64,000 bases of DNA from Bacillota bacterium (GCA_029961055.1 JASBVM010000051.1:28564-92563); one strand, 5' to 3'. Counted from the stretch's first letter, positions 6,961 to 19,015 are shown. Notes: generated by a model from the letters alone, not told the origin. A program made the numbers and translations.

Positions 6961-7839
6961 TCAGGCGCCCCTCTCGCCCGCCCGGGGCCCGGGCGTCCAG
7001 TGGAGCAGGCCGCTCACGTCCTCGCCCTGGAGGTGGCGGAGGACCGCGTCGACGTAGGCGGCGGTGTACCGCTCCCACCAGATCCGGCCCGCCTCGGGGC
7101 TGGCCGCGCCGGGGCGCCCGGTGTAGCCCAGGCCCTCGCCCAGCTGGCGGAAGGAGCGCAGGCGCTGCAGCCCCCGGAAGCTGACGGGCACCGGCGGCAG
7201 CCGGCGCGCCTCCTCCAGGCGGACCAGCTCGGGGCGGACGGCGAGGAGGTAGCTGGTCTCGATGAGGCCGGCGTGGACGTCGTCGCGGGCCTCCTCGCCC
7301 CAGAGCTCGGCGGGGTCCCCCTCGAGCAGGTCGCGTAGGATCAGCGCCTCGTAGCCGTGGAGGGCGCGGGCGCCCTCCTGCTCGTTGACCGCCTGGCAGG
7401 CCTCGTCCAGGGCGCGGATGAAGGGCGGGTCGATGTGGCAGCTGGTGACCACGATCCAGGGCAGGCCGTTGCGCGCGAAGGAGGCCAGAACGTCGCCGAC
7501 GAAGGCGGCCAGGTGCTCGCGGCGGACGGAGACCGAGCCGGGGAACTCCCGCGCCAGCGGCGCCGTCCCGTACGGCAGCGTGGGGCAGACCAGCGCGTGG
7601 TAGCCGTGCTCCACGAGCGCCGAGACCAGCCGCTCCTGCATCGTCTCGGCGTTGACGACGTCGGTGCCGAAGGGGAGGTGCGGCCCGTGCTCCTCCATCG
7701 GTCCCACCGCCAGGCAGACCACCGTCCGCTCCGGCGGGAGCGAGGCCACCTCGGTCCAGGTGGCATGGGCGAGCTCGACGACACGGGGATGGGGAGGGCG
7801 CCCCGCCGGGGGGCGCCCTCCAGGACGGTAGCCGGACAT
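6961..7839 (-). CDS. Creatininase-family amidohydrolase
   Basis: A 292-residue protein with the creatininase fold signatures: VGPMEEHGPHLPFGTD (metal-binding Glu, His and Asp), an internal HEHLAAF-like region, SCHIDPPF, and the C-terminal DVHAGLIETSYLL with metal-binding Asp/His and Glu. Relatives open cyclic amides (creatinine), formamides or mycofactocin precursor peptides. The only in-frame start is the ATG at 7839, with GGGAG abutting it. Residues 7-16 are encoded inside a perfect GC hairpin. It lies 8 nt after rpoD and 69 nt before the M20 amidohydrolase. Confidence 0.85.
   Translation of the reverse strand: MSGYRPGGRPPAGRPPHPRVVELAHATWTEVASLPPERTVVCLAVGPMEEHGPHLPFGTDVVNAETMQERLVSALVEHGYHALVCPTLPYGTAPLAREFPGSVSVRREHLAAFVGDVLASFARNGLPWIVVTSCHIDPPFIRALDEACQAVNEQEGARALHGYEALILRDLLEGDPAELWGEEARDDVHAGLIETSYLLAVRPELVRLEEARRLPPVPVSFRGLQRLRSFRQLGEGLGYTGRPGAASPEAGRIWWERYTAAYVDAVLRHLQGEDVSGLLHWTPGPRAGERGA
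7793..7821 (-). terminator. GC hairpin downstream of rpoD, inside the next ORF
   Basis: Perfect 12-bp stem: GGAGGGCGCCCC (7793-7804) and GGGGCGCCCTCC (7810-7821) with a 5-nt loop. It begins 26 nt beyond the rpoD stop and has no U tract. It may be a partial terminator or attenuator separating rpoD from the catabolic genes downstream. Confidence 0.5.
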
Positions 7840-7847
7840 CTCCCGCC

Positions 7848-9000
<1,153 letters not shown>

Positions 9001-9008
<8 letters not shown>

Positions 9009-10869
9009 CCCGTCTCCCCCCTCTCCCCTCCGGGATCGGGCCGCCGGAACGCCCGGCTCCGGTGGAACCCGTCAGCAGGCGCAGCTGGTCCTCGCACTCC
9101 TTCCACTGCCGCAAGAGTTCCGTACAATCCCTCCCGCTCCGCTGGCACTCCGCGATGGCGACTCCCAGCTCCCTGCTCCTCCGCTGCAGCGCCTCCCGTC
9201 TCAGCCTGAGCAGGCTGTCTTCCAGCGCCCGTTCCGGATCCGCGTCCGGGGTTTCGTCCATCGCCGCCGCGGTGAGAAAGGAAGCCGCCTTCGCCTCCTG
9301 TTCCGCCTCCAGTCTACGCAGGGCCCCGGACAAATCCCCGCGCGCCTCGCGCAGCGCTTCGACGGCCTTGCGTTCGGCATCCGCCGGTATAACACCCGTG
9401 TCGAAACCGTCAAGCCGCGAAAGAAGCTGAGGATGATGCTGGAGCACCCGTAGTAAGGTTTTCGTCGCCGCCGACCCGGTTCCTGCCCCGTTCTCTCGCG
9501 CTCGCTGGCTCGTGGGCCCCTGGATGCGCGAAGCGCGTTCGTTAGTATAGCGATTCGGCCTCCGATTATGTGATGCGGAGCCGACCCCGCGACGCTTTTC
9601 GACTTTCCCGGCGACCAGCCGGCGCACCGCCGTCTCCTCCACCCCGAGTCGCTCCGCGACCCAGCGGATCCCCTCGCTCTGGCGGACCGGGTGCCTCTCC
9701 GCGGCCAGGAGCCCGGCCATCGCCTCGGCCACCTCCACCCGGACCTCCATGTCCTCCAGGTTCCGGTCTTCGACCAGCCGCTGGAAGCGGTACTCCAGCC
9801 ACGGCCGGGCCGCCTCCACCGCCGCCTGGAAGGCGGCCGGCCCGCGCCGGCGGATCAGCTCGTCCGGGTCCTTCCCCTCGGGCAGCTCCGCCACCCGCAG
9901 GCTGAGCCCGCTCTGGCGGAGCATCTCCAGGCCGCGCAGCGTCGCCTCCTGGCCGGCGGAATCTGCATCGTAACAGATCACGACCTCTTTCGCCAGGCGA
10001 CGGAGCGTCTCCACCTGCTCCGCGGTCAGCGCCGTCCCCAGGGAGGCGACCGTCTCGCCGAACCCCGCCTGTTGAGCGGTGAGCGCGTCCATATAACCTT
10101 CGACGAGAATCACCCGCCCCCGGTTCCGTATGCTGGGGGCGGCGCGGTCCAACCCGTAGAGGACCCGCCGTTTGGAGAAGATCTCGCTCTCGGGCGAGTT
10201 CAGGTACTTGGGCTGGCCATCGGTCAGGAGACGTCCGCCCAGGCCGACCAGGTGGCCCCGCTCGTCCCGGATGGGGAAGATCAGCCGCTCGCGGAACCGG
10301 TCGTAGAGGCCGTGCTCCCCCTCCGCCACCAGGCCGGCCGCCCGGGCCGCCGCCAGCTCCATGCCCGCCGCCTCCAGCCGCCGCAGGAGCCGGTTCCCGC
10401 CCGGCGCCCAACCCAGGGCGAAGGCGCGGACGCTGTCCGGCGCCACCTGCCGCTCGGCCAGATACCGCCGGGCCTCGGCCCCCTCCGGCGCCTGGAGCCA
10501 CTCGCCGAACCAGCGGACCGCCAGCTCCAGCATCTCTTCCGCCGCCCGGCGCCGCTGCCGGCGCGCCCGCTCGCGCGGATCGGCCGTCTCCTCCAGCTCG
10601 ATGCCCGCCCTCCGCGCCAGTCTCTCCAGCGCCTCCCGGAAGCCGACCCCGTCCCGCCGCATGACGAAGCTGAAGACGTCGCCCGAAGCCTGGCAACCGA
10701 AGCAGTGGAAGAGCTGCTTCTCCGGCGAGACGGTGAAGGAAGGGCTCTTCTCGTGATGGAAGGGGCAGAGGCCGACCAGGTTCCGCCCCTGCCTGCGGAG
10801 GCGGACCGTCTCGGAGACCAGCTCGACCAGATCGTTCGCCCGGCGGACCCGGTCCACGATCTCCGCCAC
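9001..10869 (-). CDS. dnaG: DNA primase
   Basis: A 622-residue primase when started at the GTG at 10869; upstream in-frame sequence is Arg/Gly-rich and unlike the family. The N-terminal CHC2 zinc finger uses C35, H38, C56 and C59 ([17 protein letters not shown]). The catalytic RNA polymerase and TOPRIM core follow with [14 protein letters not shown] and [11 protein letters not shown]. The C-terminal helical region (about 440-622) should bind DnaB. It makes RNA primers for lagging-strand synthesis. A GGGTGAG site precedes the GTG, and rpoD is translationally coupled downstream. Confidence 0.95.
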
Positions 10870-10979
10870 TGGACGCTCACCCTCCCGCCCGCGCGAGGAA
10901 GCCTTCCCCGCCCGCGGGACAACCTCCTTCCGCGCACGGTTCGAACCGTCCTCCGCGTCCTCCCCGCCCCGGGCGCGCC

Positions 10980-11015
10980 GGAAGGGCGCCCGCCCCGCGG
11001 GGCAGGCGCCCTTCC
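10980..11015 (-). terminator. Long GC hairpin downstream of ppdK
   Basis: Outer arms GGAAGGGCGCC (10980-10990) and GGCGCCCTTCC (11005-11015) enclose an inner GCCCC/GGGGC hairpin. It lies between the ppdK stop and the dnaG start. No U tract follows on the minus strand, so termination would be non-canonical. Confidence 0.6.
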
Positions 11016-11090
11016 TCCGTGAAGATGCCGGCGCACCGCGCGCCTTCCGCGCCACGCCGGCGCCCTGCGCCGGCTGCGCGGCCGCTCCGG

Positions 11091-13772
11091 CTACTGGTTG
11101 ACCTCGGCGCGCTCCGCCGCCCTGGCCGCGTCGCGGGCGCGCAGCTCCGCCTGGGCGGCCGCCAGCCGGGCGATGGGAACCCGGAAGGGCGAGCAGCTGA
11201 CGTAATCCATCCCCACCCGGTGGCAGAAGTCGATGGTGGCCGGATCACCGCCCTGCTCGCCGCAGATGCCCACCTCCAGGTCGGGCCGGCGCGAGCGTCC
11301 CCGCTCGATGCCGAGGCGGACCAGCTCGCCGACCCCCCGCTCGTCGATGGAGACGAAGGGATCCTCGGGCAGGAGCTTCTGCTCCAGGTACTCGCGCAGG
11401 AACTTCCCCTCCGCGTCGTCCCGGCTGTACCCGAAGGTGGTCTGGGTCAGGTCGTTGGTGCCGAAGGAGAAGAACTCCGCGATCTCCGCCAGCTCGTCGG
11501 CGATCAGGCAGGCGCGCGGCACCTCGATCATGGTGCCGACGTGGAAGTCCAGCTCCATCCCCTGCTCCTCCATCACCTGGCGCGCCACCCGGCGGACCAG
11601 GTCGTCCATGGCGCGCATCTCGCCCTGCAGGCCCACCAGCGGGATCATCACCTCGACCACGGGGTGGAAGCCTTCCCGGAGAAGCTGGGCCTGCGCCTGG
11701 AAGATGGCCCGCGCCTGCATCTCGTTGATCTCCGGGTAGACGATGCCCAGGCGGCAGCCGCGGAAGCCGAGCATCGGGTTGAACTCGCGCAGCGCCCGGG
11801 TGGAGGCGAGCATCCTCTCCCTGTGGGCGATCGCCTGCGGGTCGGCCTTCTCGGCCTTCATCCGGGCGATCTCCTCGCCCAGGACCTGCTCGTCCGGAAG
11901 GAACTCGTGGAGCGGCGGGTCGAGCAGGCGGACGATCACCGGCTGCCCGTCCATCGCCTTGAAGATCTCGTAGAAGTCCTGCTGCTGCATGGGCAGCAGC
12001 CGGTCCAGCGCCGCCTGCCGCTCCTCGCGGCTCTGGGCGGTGATCATCTCCTGGACGACGGGGAGCCGCTCCTGGGCCATGAACATGTGCTCGGTCCGGC
12101 AGAGGCCGATCCCCTCGGCGCCCAGCTCGCGCGAGCGCTGCGCGTCCACCGGCGTGTCGGCGTTGGCGCGGACGCCCAGCCGCCGCACCTCGTCCGCCCA
12201 GCCCAGCAGCTCCTGCACCTCGGCGCTCAGCCCGGGCGTGCTCAGCGGCACCGCGCCCAGGAAGACGCGGCCGGAGGTGCCGTCGACGGTGATCACCTCG
12301 CCGGCGTGGACCTCCTGGCCGCGGACGCGGAAGAAGCCTTCCTGCGCGTGGATCTCCAGCGCCTCGCAGCCGACCACCGCCGGCTTGCCCATGCCGCGGG
12401 CGACGACGGCGGCGTGGGACGTCATCCCGCCGTGGCTGGTGAGGACGCCCTGCGCCTCGACGATGCCGTGGATGTCGTCGGGCGTCGTCTCGGTCCGGAC
12501 CAGGACCACCTTCCGCCCCTGCTTCCCCAGCCGCTCGGCCTCGTCGGCGCTGAAGACCACCTCGCCGGTGGCCGCCCCGGGCGCCGCCGCCAGCCCTTCC
12601 GCCAGGATCCCGCCGCTGTAGGAGGGGTCGACGCTGGGATGGAGGAGCTGGATCAGCTGCTGCGCGTCGACGCGGAGGAGGGCGGTCTCCCGGTCGATCA
12701 GCCCTTCCTTGACCATGTCGACGGCGATGCGCACCGCGGCCGCCGCGCTGCGCTTGCCGGCGCGGGCCTGGAGCATGTAGACCCTGCCGTGCTCCACCGT
12801 GAACTCCAGGTCCTGCATGTCCTTGTAGTGGCGCTCCAGCAGGTCGGCGATGCGCTGCAGCTCGGCGTAGACGGCCGGCGCCTCCCGCTCCAGGCGGACG
12901 ATGGGCAGCGGGGTCCGGATGCCCGCCACCACGTCCTCGCCCTGGGCGTTGGGGAGGTACTCGCCGTAGAGCACCTTCTCGCCGGTGGAGGGGTCGCGGG
13001 TGAACATGACGCCGGTGCCGGAGTCGTCGCCCGTGTTGCCGAAGACCATGGCCTGGACGTTGACGGCGGTGCCCAGGGTGTCCGGGATCTTGTTGACGCG
13101 CCGGTAGACCTTGGCGCGCTCGTTCTCCCAGGAGTCGAAGACGGCGCGGACCGCGCGCAGCAGCTGCTGGTGCGGGTCCTGCGGGAAGGGCTCGCCCGCC
13201 TCCCGCTCCACCACCGCCTTGTACTCGGCCACCACCCGCTCCAGCGACTCGGCGCTCAGCTCGGCGTCGCTGGAGGCCCCCTGCTCGGCCCGGGCGCGCT
13301 CCAGCACCTGCTCGAAGGCGTCGTGGGCGACGCCCATGACCACGTTCCCGAACATCTGGATCAGCCGCCGGTAGCAGTCGAGGGCGAAGCGGCGGTCGCC
13401 GGTGGCACGGGCGAAGCCCTCCACGTTCCCGTCGTGGAGGCCCAGGTTGAGGATCGTGTCCATCATGCCCGGCATCGAGATCGGGGCCCCGGAGCGGACC
13501 GAGACCAGAAGCGGGTTCTCGGCGTCGCCGAAGCGCCTGCCCGTCTTCTCCTCCAGCACCCGCATCTCGCTCTCGATCGCTTCCGGGATCCCCTCGGGGA
13601 GCACCTTGCCGTTGGCGTTGTACAGGCGGCAGACCTCGGTGGTCAGGGTGAACCCCGGCGGCACGGGGAGGCCGACGTGGGTCATCTCCGCCAAGGAAGC
13701 GCCCTTGCCGCCCAGGAGGTCCCGCATGGACGCCCTGCCCTCTTCGAACCGGTAGACTAGCCGCTCGAGCAT
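11091..13772 (-). CDS. ppdK: Pyruvate, phosphate dikinase
   Basis: An 893-residue PPDK that interconverts pyruvate + ATP + Pi and PEP + AMP + PPi. The N-terminal ATP-grasp domain opens with the GGKGASLAEM motif; the central swivelling domain has LTSHGGMTSHAAVVARGMG with the phosphorylated His and the regulatory Thr two residues before it; the C-terminal TIM barrel carries GICGEQGGDP and the catalytic Cys in DYVSCSPFRVPIARLA. The ATG overlaps the stop of the regulator gene in a TGATG, so the enzyme and its Thr kinase/phosphorylase are coupled. A large upstream in-frame extension is non-coding shadow. Confidence 0.97.
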   Translation of the reverse strand: MLERLVYRFEEGRASMRDLLGGKGASLAEMTHVGLPVPPGFTLTTEVCRLYNANGKVLPEGIPEAIESEMRVLEEKTGRRFGDAENPLLVSVRSGAPISMPGMMDTILNLGLHDGNVEGFARATGDRRFALDCYRRLIQMFGNVVMGVAHDAFEQVLERARAEQGASSDAELSAESLERVVAEYKAVVEREAGEPFPQDPHQQLLRAVRAVFDSWENERAKVYRRVNKIPDTLGTAVNVQAMVFGNTGDDSGTGVMFTRDPSTGEKVLYGEYLPNAQGEDVVAGIRTPLPIVRLEREAPAVYAELQRIADLLERHYKDMQDLEFTVEHGRVYMLQARAGKRSAAAAVRIAVDMVKEGLIDRETALLRVDAQQLIQLLHPSVDPSYSGGILAEGLAAAPGAATGEVVFSADEAERLGKQGRKVVLVRTETTPDDIHGIVEAQGVLTSHGGMTSHAAVVARGMGKPAVVGCEALEIHAQEGFFRVRGQEVHAGEVITVDGTSGRVFLGAVPLSTPGLSAEVQELLGWADEVRRLGVRANADTPVDAQRSRELGAEGIGLCRTEHMFMAQERLPVVQEMITAQSREERQAALDRLLPMQQQDFYEIFKAMDGQPVIVRLLDPPLHEFLPDEQVLGEEIARMKAEKADPQAIAHRERMLASTRALREFNPMLGFRGCRLGIVYPEINEMQARAIFQAQAQLLREGFHPVVEVMIPLVGLQGEMRAMDDLVRRVARQVMEEQGMELDFHVGTMIEVPRACLIADELAEIAEFFSFGTNDLTQTTFGYSRDDAEGKFLREYLEQKLLPEDPFVSIDERGVGELVRLGIERGRSRRPDLEVGICGEQGGDPATIDFCHRVGMDYVSCSPFRVPIARLAAAQAELRARDAARAAERAEVNQ

Positions 13773-14620
13773 CACGCGTCCTCCTTCCCCAGCATCTGCA
13801 AGACTCGGCTGGCCGTCTCCTCCACCGCCCGGTTGCTGACGTCGATCACGCGGCAGCCCAGGCGGCGGAAGACCTGTTCCGCGTACTCCAGCTCCTCCAC
13901 GATGCGGCGCAGATCGCCGTACGGCGCCGACGGATCCAGGCCGATGGCGCGGAGCCGCTCGCGCCGGATCTCCTGGAGCTGCTCGGCGTGGATGGTGAGA
14001 CCGATCAACTTGGAGCGAGGCACCTCGAAGATCTCGCGGGGCAACTCCACCTCCGGCACCAGCGGCAGGTTGGCCGCCTTGACCCGGTGATTGGCAAGGA
14101 CCATGCAGACGGGGGTCTTCGACGTGCGGGAGACGCCCAGCAGGACCACGTCCGCCAGGTGGAAGCCGCGGGGGTCGCGGCCGTCGTCGTACTTCACGGC
14201 GAACTCGATGGCCTCGACGCGCTGGAAGTACTCCTGATCCAGCCGGTGCAGGAGGCCCACCTGAAGCCTGGGCGTCAGCCGCGTCACCCGCTGGATCAGC
14301 GTCAGCACCGGTCCGAGGAGGTCGATGGTCGGGATCCCGGCGGCCTTGGCTTCGTGGACCATCAGCCGGCGCATCTCCGGCGAGATGATGGTGTAGAGCA
14401 GGATCGAGTGGTCGCCCGAAGCCTGCCGGACCGCGCTCCGGACCGCCTCGGCGCTGTCCACGTGGGGGATCCGGTGGATCCGGATCCGACCGTGCTCGAA
14501 CTGGCTGGCGGCCGCGCGCGCCACCACCTCGGCGGTCTCGCCGAGCGAGTCGGAGACCACGAAGATGGTGAAGCGACCTCTCCCGGCTTGCTCGCTCTCC
14601 CCCGACGCGATCGCCGACAC
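13772..14620 (-). CDS. PPDK regulatory protein (kinase / pyrophosphorylase, DUF299)
   Basis: A 282-residue member of the kinase-PPPase family. It starts with FTIFVVSDSLGETAEVVARA, has the P-loop-like LGVSRTSKTPVCM near residue 153 and the family motif YGDLRRIVEELEYAEQVFRR. Such proteins inactivate PPDK by ADP-dependent phosphorylation of the active-site Thr and reactivate it by Pi-dependent dephosphorylation. Location immediately upstream of and overlapping ppdK supports PPDK rather than PEP synthase as the target. The first residues (MSAIASGESEQAGRG) may be a non-conserved extension. Confidence 0.93.
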   Translation of the reverse strand: MSAIASGESEQAGRGRFTIFVVSDSLGETAEVVARAAASQFEHGRIRIHRIPHVDSAEAVRSAVRQASGDHSILLYTIISPEMRRLMVHEAKAAGIPTIDLLGPVLTLIQRVTRLTPRLQVGLLHRLDQEYFQRVEAIEFAVKYDDGRDPRGFHLADVVLLGVSRTSKTPVCMVLANHRVKAANLPLVPEVELPREIFEVPRSKLIGLTIHAEQLQEIRRERLRAIGLDPSAPYGDLRRIVEELEYAEQVFRRLGCRVIDVSNRAVEETASRVLQMLGKEDA

Positions 14621-14638
14621 CCCTCCGCGTCCTCGCCT

Positions 14639-16773
14639 TCAGGAAGTTCGTTTCACCGCCGGGGGTTCCTGCCGGGAAGGGCCGGCTTGGCCGCGCTCGC
14701 CGGAGAGCCGCCCCAGGTCGGCCACCAGCGCGGCGAGGCGCTTCACCCATCCGAGCAGCGCCAGCCGGTTGGCGCGCAGGGCGGGATCCTCCGCCATCAC
14801 CAGCACCTTGTCCAGGAAGGGGTCGAGGGCCGAGCGGAGGCTGGCCAGGAGCCGGAAGTAGCCGCTGTAGTCGGCGGCGGCGACCGCTTCCTGGAGCCGC
14901 GGCTCGGTCACCTCCAGCGCGTCGTAGAGGAGGCGCTCCTCGGGTTCCACCAGCAGCTCGCGGCTCGGCCGCCGCTCGCCGCCGGACTCCTCCCTGGCCA
15001 GGTTGGCCGCCCGCCGGAAGACGGTGAGCACGTCGGCCGCCAGCGCCCCGTCGCCGGCCAGGGCGGCCACCGCCCGCGCCCTCCGCCAGAGGTCCGGGAG
15101 GACGCCCAGGCGGCCGGCCAGCACGGCGTCGATCACGTCGTGCTCCAGCCCTTCCTCCGTCATCTGCACGCGGATCCGCGCCGCCAGGAAGTCCAGGAGC
15201 CGCTCCCGGACCCTCCCCCGCTCCTCCTCGGTGAGCTCCGGCGGCTCCAACGCCAGCGCCTGCTCCAGCGCCTCCTCGATCCCCACGGGCCAGCCCGCCT
15301 CCAGGAGGATGGCGATCAGGCCGGACGCCTGCCGGCGCAGGCCGAGGGGGTCCTGGGAGCCGCTCGGCTGCTCGCCGGCGGCGAAGAGGCCGGCGAGCGT
15401 GTCCAGCCGGTCGGCCACCGCCAGCAGCCGGCCCTCCACCGAGGCCGGCAGCGGGTCGCCCGCCTGCGCCGGCAGGTACTGCTCGCGGATCGCCTGCGCC
15501 ACCCCGGCCGGCTCGCCGCCCCGCGCCGCGTAGTGCCCGCCCATGATCCCCTGCAGTTCGGGGAACTCGTAGACCATGCGGCTGACCAGGTCGGCCTTGG
15601 CCAGCCAGGCGGCGCGCTCGGCCCGGCGGCGCACCTCGGCGCTCATGCCCAGCGTCTCCGCCAGCCAGCCCACCAGCCGCCGCACGCGCCCGGTCTTGTC
15701 GTAGAGGCTGCCGAGGCCCTCGTGGAAGTGGACGCCGCGCAGCCGCTCCACCATCGCCTCCAGCGGCTGCTCCAGGTCCTCCCGCCAGAAGAAGGCGGCG
15801 TCCGAGAGGCGGGCCCGCACCACCTTCTCGTTCCCGTGGCGGACCTGCTCGGCCCCCTCGCCCCCGCCGTTCCGGACGGCGATGAAGAGCGGGAGCAGCC
15901 GCTCGTGCGCGCCGCGCACGGGGAAGCAGCGCTGGTGGTGGCGGAGCGTGGTGATCAGGACCTCCTCCGGCACCTCGAGAAAGGCGGGGTCGAAGCGGCC
16001 GAGGACGATGCTGGGCCACTCCACCAGCTGGGTCACCTCGTCCACCAGCTCGGCCTCCTCCACCAGCGTCCCCCCGGCGGCGTGGGCGGCCTGGCGCGCC
16101 GCCTCCAGGAGCCGGCTCCGGCGCTCCTCGGGGTCGGCCAGCACGCCGGCGGCCTCCAGGGGCCCGGGGTAGTCGGCGGCCGAGGCGAAGACCACCGGCT
16201 CGGGGTGGTGGACGCGGAGCCCGCGGCTCTCGCGCCCGCTCCGCACCCCGTCCAGCTCCAGCGGCACCACCGACTCCCCCAGGAGCGCGACGCACCAGCG
16301 GATCGGCCGGGCGAAGCGGAAGGAGCCGCTTCCCCAGCGCATGCTCCGCGGCCAGTCGATCGAGGCCACCGCCTCGGGGACCAGCCGGGCGAGGAGCTGG
16401 GCGGTGGGCAACCCCGTCTCCCGGCGGCGCGCGAAGACGTAGGCGCCCTGCTCCGTCTCCCGCACCTCCAGCGCCTCCACGGGGACGCCCTGGGAGCGGG
16501 CGAACCCTTCGCCGGCCCGGGTCGGCCTCCCCTGGGCGTCGAAGGCGACGGAGGCGGCCGGGCCGCGCACCTCCCACTCCCGGTCGGGCTGCCGCTCGGG
16601 CAGGTTGCGGAAGCGCACCGCCAGCCGGCGGGGCGTCGCCCAGCGCTCCGGCTCCTCCGCCTCGATCCGCGCCCCGGCCAGCGCCTGCCGCAGGAGACGG
16701 CCCAGCTGCCCCACGCCGGGGAGGACGTAGGCAGCCGGCAGCTCCTCCACACCGATCTCCAGGAGGAAGTCGC

Positions 16774-16777
<4 letters not shown>
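14639..16777 (-). CDS. glyS: Glycyl-tRNA synthetase beta subunit
   Basis: A 712-residue beta chain of the tandem-type alpha2beta2 glycyl-tRNA synthetase. It begins [18 protein letters not shown], typical for GlyS, contains the HD-like region and [16 protein letters not shown], and ends with the anticodon-binding-like domain ([16 protein letters not shown]). The beta chain binds tRNA-Gly while GlyQ carries catalysis. Its ATG overlaps the glyQ stop in ATGA. Starting earlier in the same frame would run through glyQ, so the 16777 start is clear. Confidence 0.96.
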
Positions 16778-17690
<913 letters not shown>

Positions 17691-17694
<4 letters not shown>

Positions 17695-18128
17695 CGCGTC
17701 GTCGGCTCCCTTCGCACGATCTCGATCTCCACCAGCCCTGCCGCCTCGGCCAGGATGCCGGCGGCCGCCAGGTAGCCGGCCGCCACGGGCCAGACGAGCG
17801 CACCCACCGCCCCGGCGGTCACCGGCAGGGAGAGGAGCGTCCGGTCGCCCTGGCGGATCCGGAGGTGGGTGACGTTCCCCTGCTGGATCAGCTCGCGCAG
17901 GCGCCCGAGCAGCTCCGAGCCGGCCGTCTGGATCCGCTCGCGGAGGACGGGCTCCGCCTGCTCCAGCTCCACCAGCGCCTCGATCACGTCGCCGCCCGTC
18001 GCCTCCAGCACCTCGCGGGCGCGCCGGTAGGAGACGCCCGTCCGCTCGCGCAACAGGTCGATCCGCCGCAGGAGCTCCCGCTCGTCCAGCTCCGGGCCGA
18101 TCCCGCCCTGCCGCTCTTCATCCGCCAT
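17691..18128 (-). CDS. DUF4342 protein with UBA-like N-terminus
   Basis: A 145-residue protein. Residues 15-55 ([29 protein letters not shown]) look like a UBA/Ts-N three-helix domain, as found in nascent-chain and EF-Ts-like proteins. The C-terminal half ([31 protein letters not shown]) is the DUF4342 region and ends with a hydrophobic Ala-rich segment that could be membrane-associated. Function is unknown. ATG at 18128 has GGGGAG upstream; the gene overlaps recO by 11 nt and glyQ by 4 nt, placing it firmly in the recO-glyQS transcript. Confidence 0.8.
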
Positions 18129-18891
18129 GGCCAGCACTCCCCTTCGCATCGTGTCTGATTATATCCAGCAGCTCCATCGACTTCATGGAACGGTCCAGGA
18201 TGGCGGAGAGCGTCCGGGCCAGCGCCCGCAGGGCCTCCCCGGCCGTCTGCGGGTCGACGGGCAGCGCCTCGGCGCTCCGCGGGCCGAGGCGTCCCAGCTC
18301 CTCGGCCAGCCGCGCGACCGCCTCCGGCAGCGGCTCGCCCTGGCCGGAGCGGAGGCTGCACTCGCCGCAGAGGACGCCCCCCTCGGCCGGCGCGAAGCGG
18401 CGCGCGCCCGTGACGGGGCGCCCGCAGCGGACGCAGCTCGACCAGGACGGCTCGAAGCCCTCGATGCGCAGGAGCTGGGCGAGGAAGTAGGCCAGCACCG
18501 TCTCCGGTCGCCCGCCGCCGGCCAGCCGGTCGAAGGCGTAGAGGAGAAGGCGGTAACGGCGGGGCGCGTCCGCGTCGGGGCGGGTCAGGGCGAGCGCCGC
18601 CTCCGCCGCCACGGAGGCGTAGGCGAAGCTCTCCAGGTGTTCCCGCAGCTCGTGGAAGGAGCGGATCACCTCGGCCTGGCTGATCCCGTCGAAGGTCCGC
18701 CCCCGCCAGAGCAGGAGCTGCACGCGGGCGAAGGGCTGGAGACGGCCGCCGAGCCGGCTCGGCACCTTCCTCGCCCCCCGCGCCACCGCCCGGATCGGAC
18801 CGAACTCAGGGCTGAGCAGGTCGAGCCTCCGGTCGGCCTCCCCCATCTCCGAGGAGCGCAACACCAGCGCCTCGGTCTTGTAGAACGGCAT
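18118..18891 (-). CDS. recO: DNA repair protein RecO
   Basis: A 257-residue RecO: N-terminal OB fold (FYKTEALVLRSSEMGEADRRL), helical body, and a four-cysteine zinc motif CVRCG...GGVLCGEC in the C-terminal third. RecO loads RecA onto SSB-coated DNA with RecR and anneals strands. The chosen start MPFYKTEALVL agrees with family starts and has GGCGAGG upstream. Its first 86 nt overlap, in another frame, the YqzL-like gene. It precedes DUF4342 and glyQS, as in many Bacillota. Confidence 0.93.
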   Translation of the reverse strand: MPFYKTEALVLRSSEMGEADRRLDLLSPEFGPIRAVARGARKVPSRLGGRLQPFARVQLLLWRGRTFDGISQAEVIRSFHELREHLESFAYASVAAEAALALTRPDADAPRRYRLLLYAFDRLAGGGRPETVLAYFLAQLLRIEGFEPSWSSCVRCGRPVTGARRFAPAEGGVLCGECSLRSGQGEPLPEAVARLAEELGRLGPRSAEALPVDPQTAGEALRALARTLSAILDRSMKSMELLDIIRHDAKGSAGHGG

Positions 18892-19015
18892 CGGCCTCGC
18901 CTTCCGGGGCCTGGGAACGGGCGGCCGAGAGCTCGCGATAGGCCAGATAGGCCGAGACACTGCCGGTGAGCCGGAAGAGCTCCCACCAGAGTTCCTGCGA
19001 GTCCACCCCGACCAT
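18806..19015 (-). CDS. YqzL-like small protein overlapping recO
   Basis: A 69-residue ORF. Its first half, LWWELFRLTGSVSAYLAYREL, matches the YqzL pattern (a short helical protein found between era/cdd and recO in Bacillus), and it stands in exactly that place. GGCGGAGGGGG lies directly before the ATG; an in-frame GTG three codons later has better spacing. The last 28 codons overlap recO out of frame and look unconserved (Gly/Ala/Arg-rich). Function is unknown in the family. Confidence 0.65.
   Translation of the reverse strand: MVGVDSQELWWELFRLTGSVSAYLAYRELSAARSQAPEGEADAVLQDRGAGVALLGDGGGRPEARPAQP

Noticed and set aside
11019..13760. A 913-codon plus-strand frame opposite ppdK
   Set aside because: Antisense shadow; it mirrors ppdK codon by codon and has no recognisable motif.
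13773..16577. An in-frame N-terminal extension of more than 900 residues on ppdK
   Set aside because: It covers the regulatory protein and glyS genes in another frame. PPDK starts at MLERLVYRFEEG, which agrees with the family.
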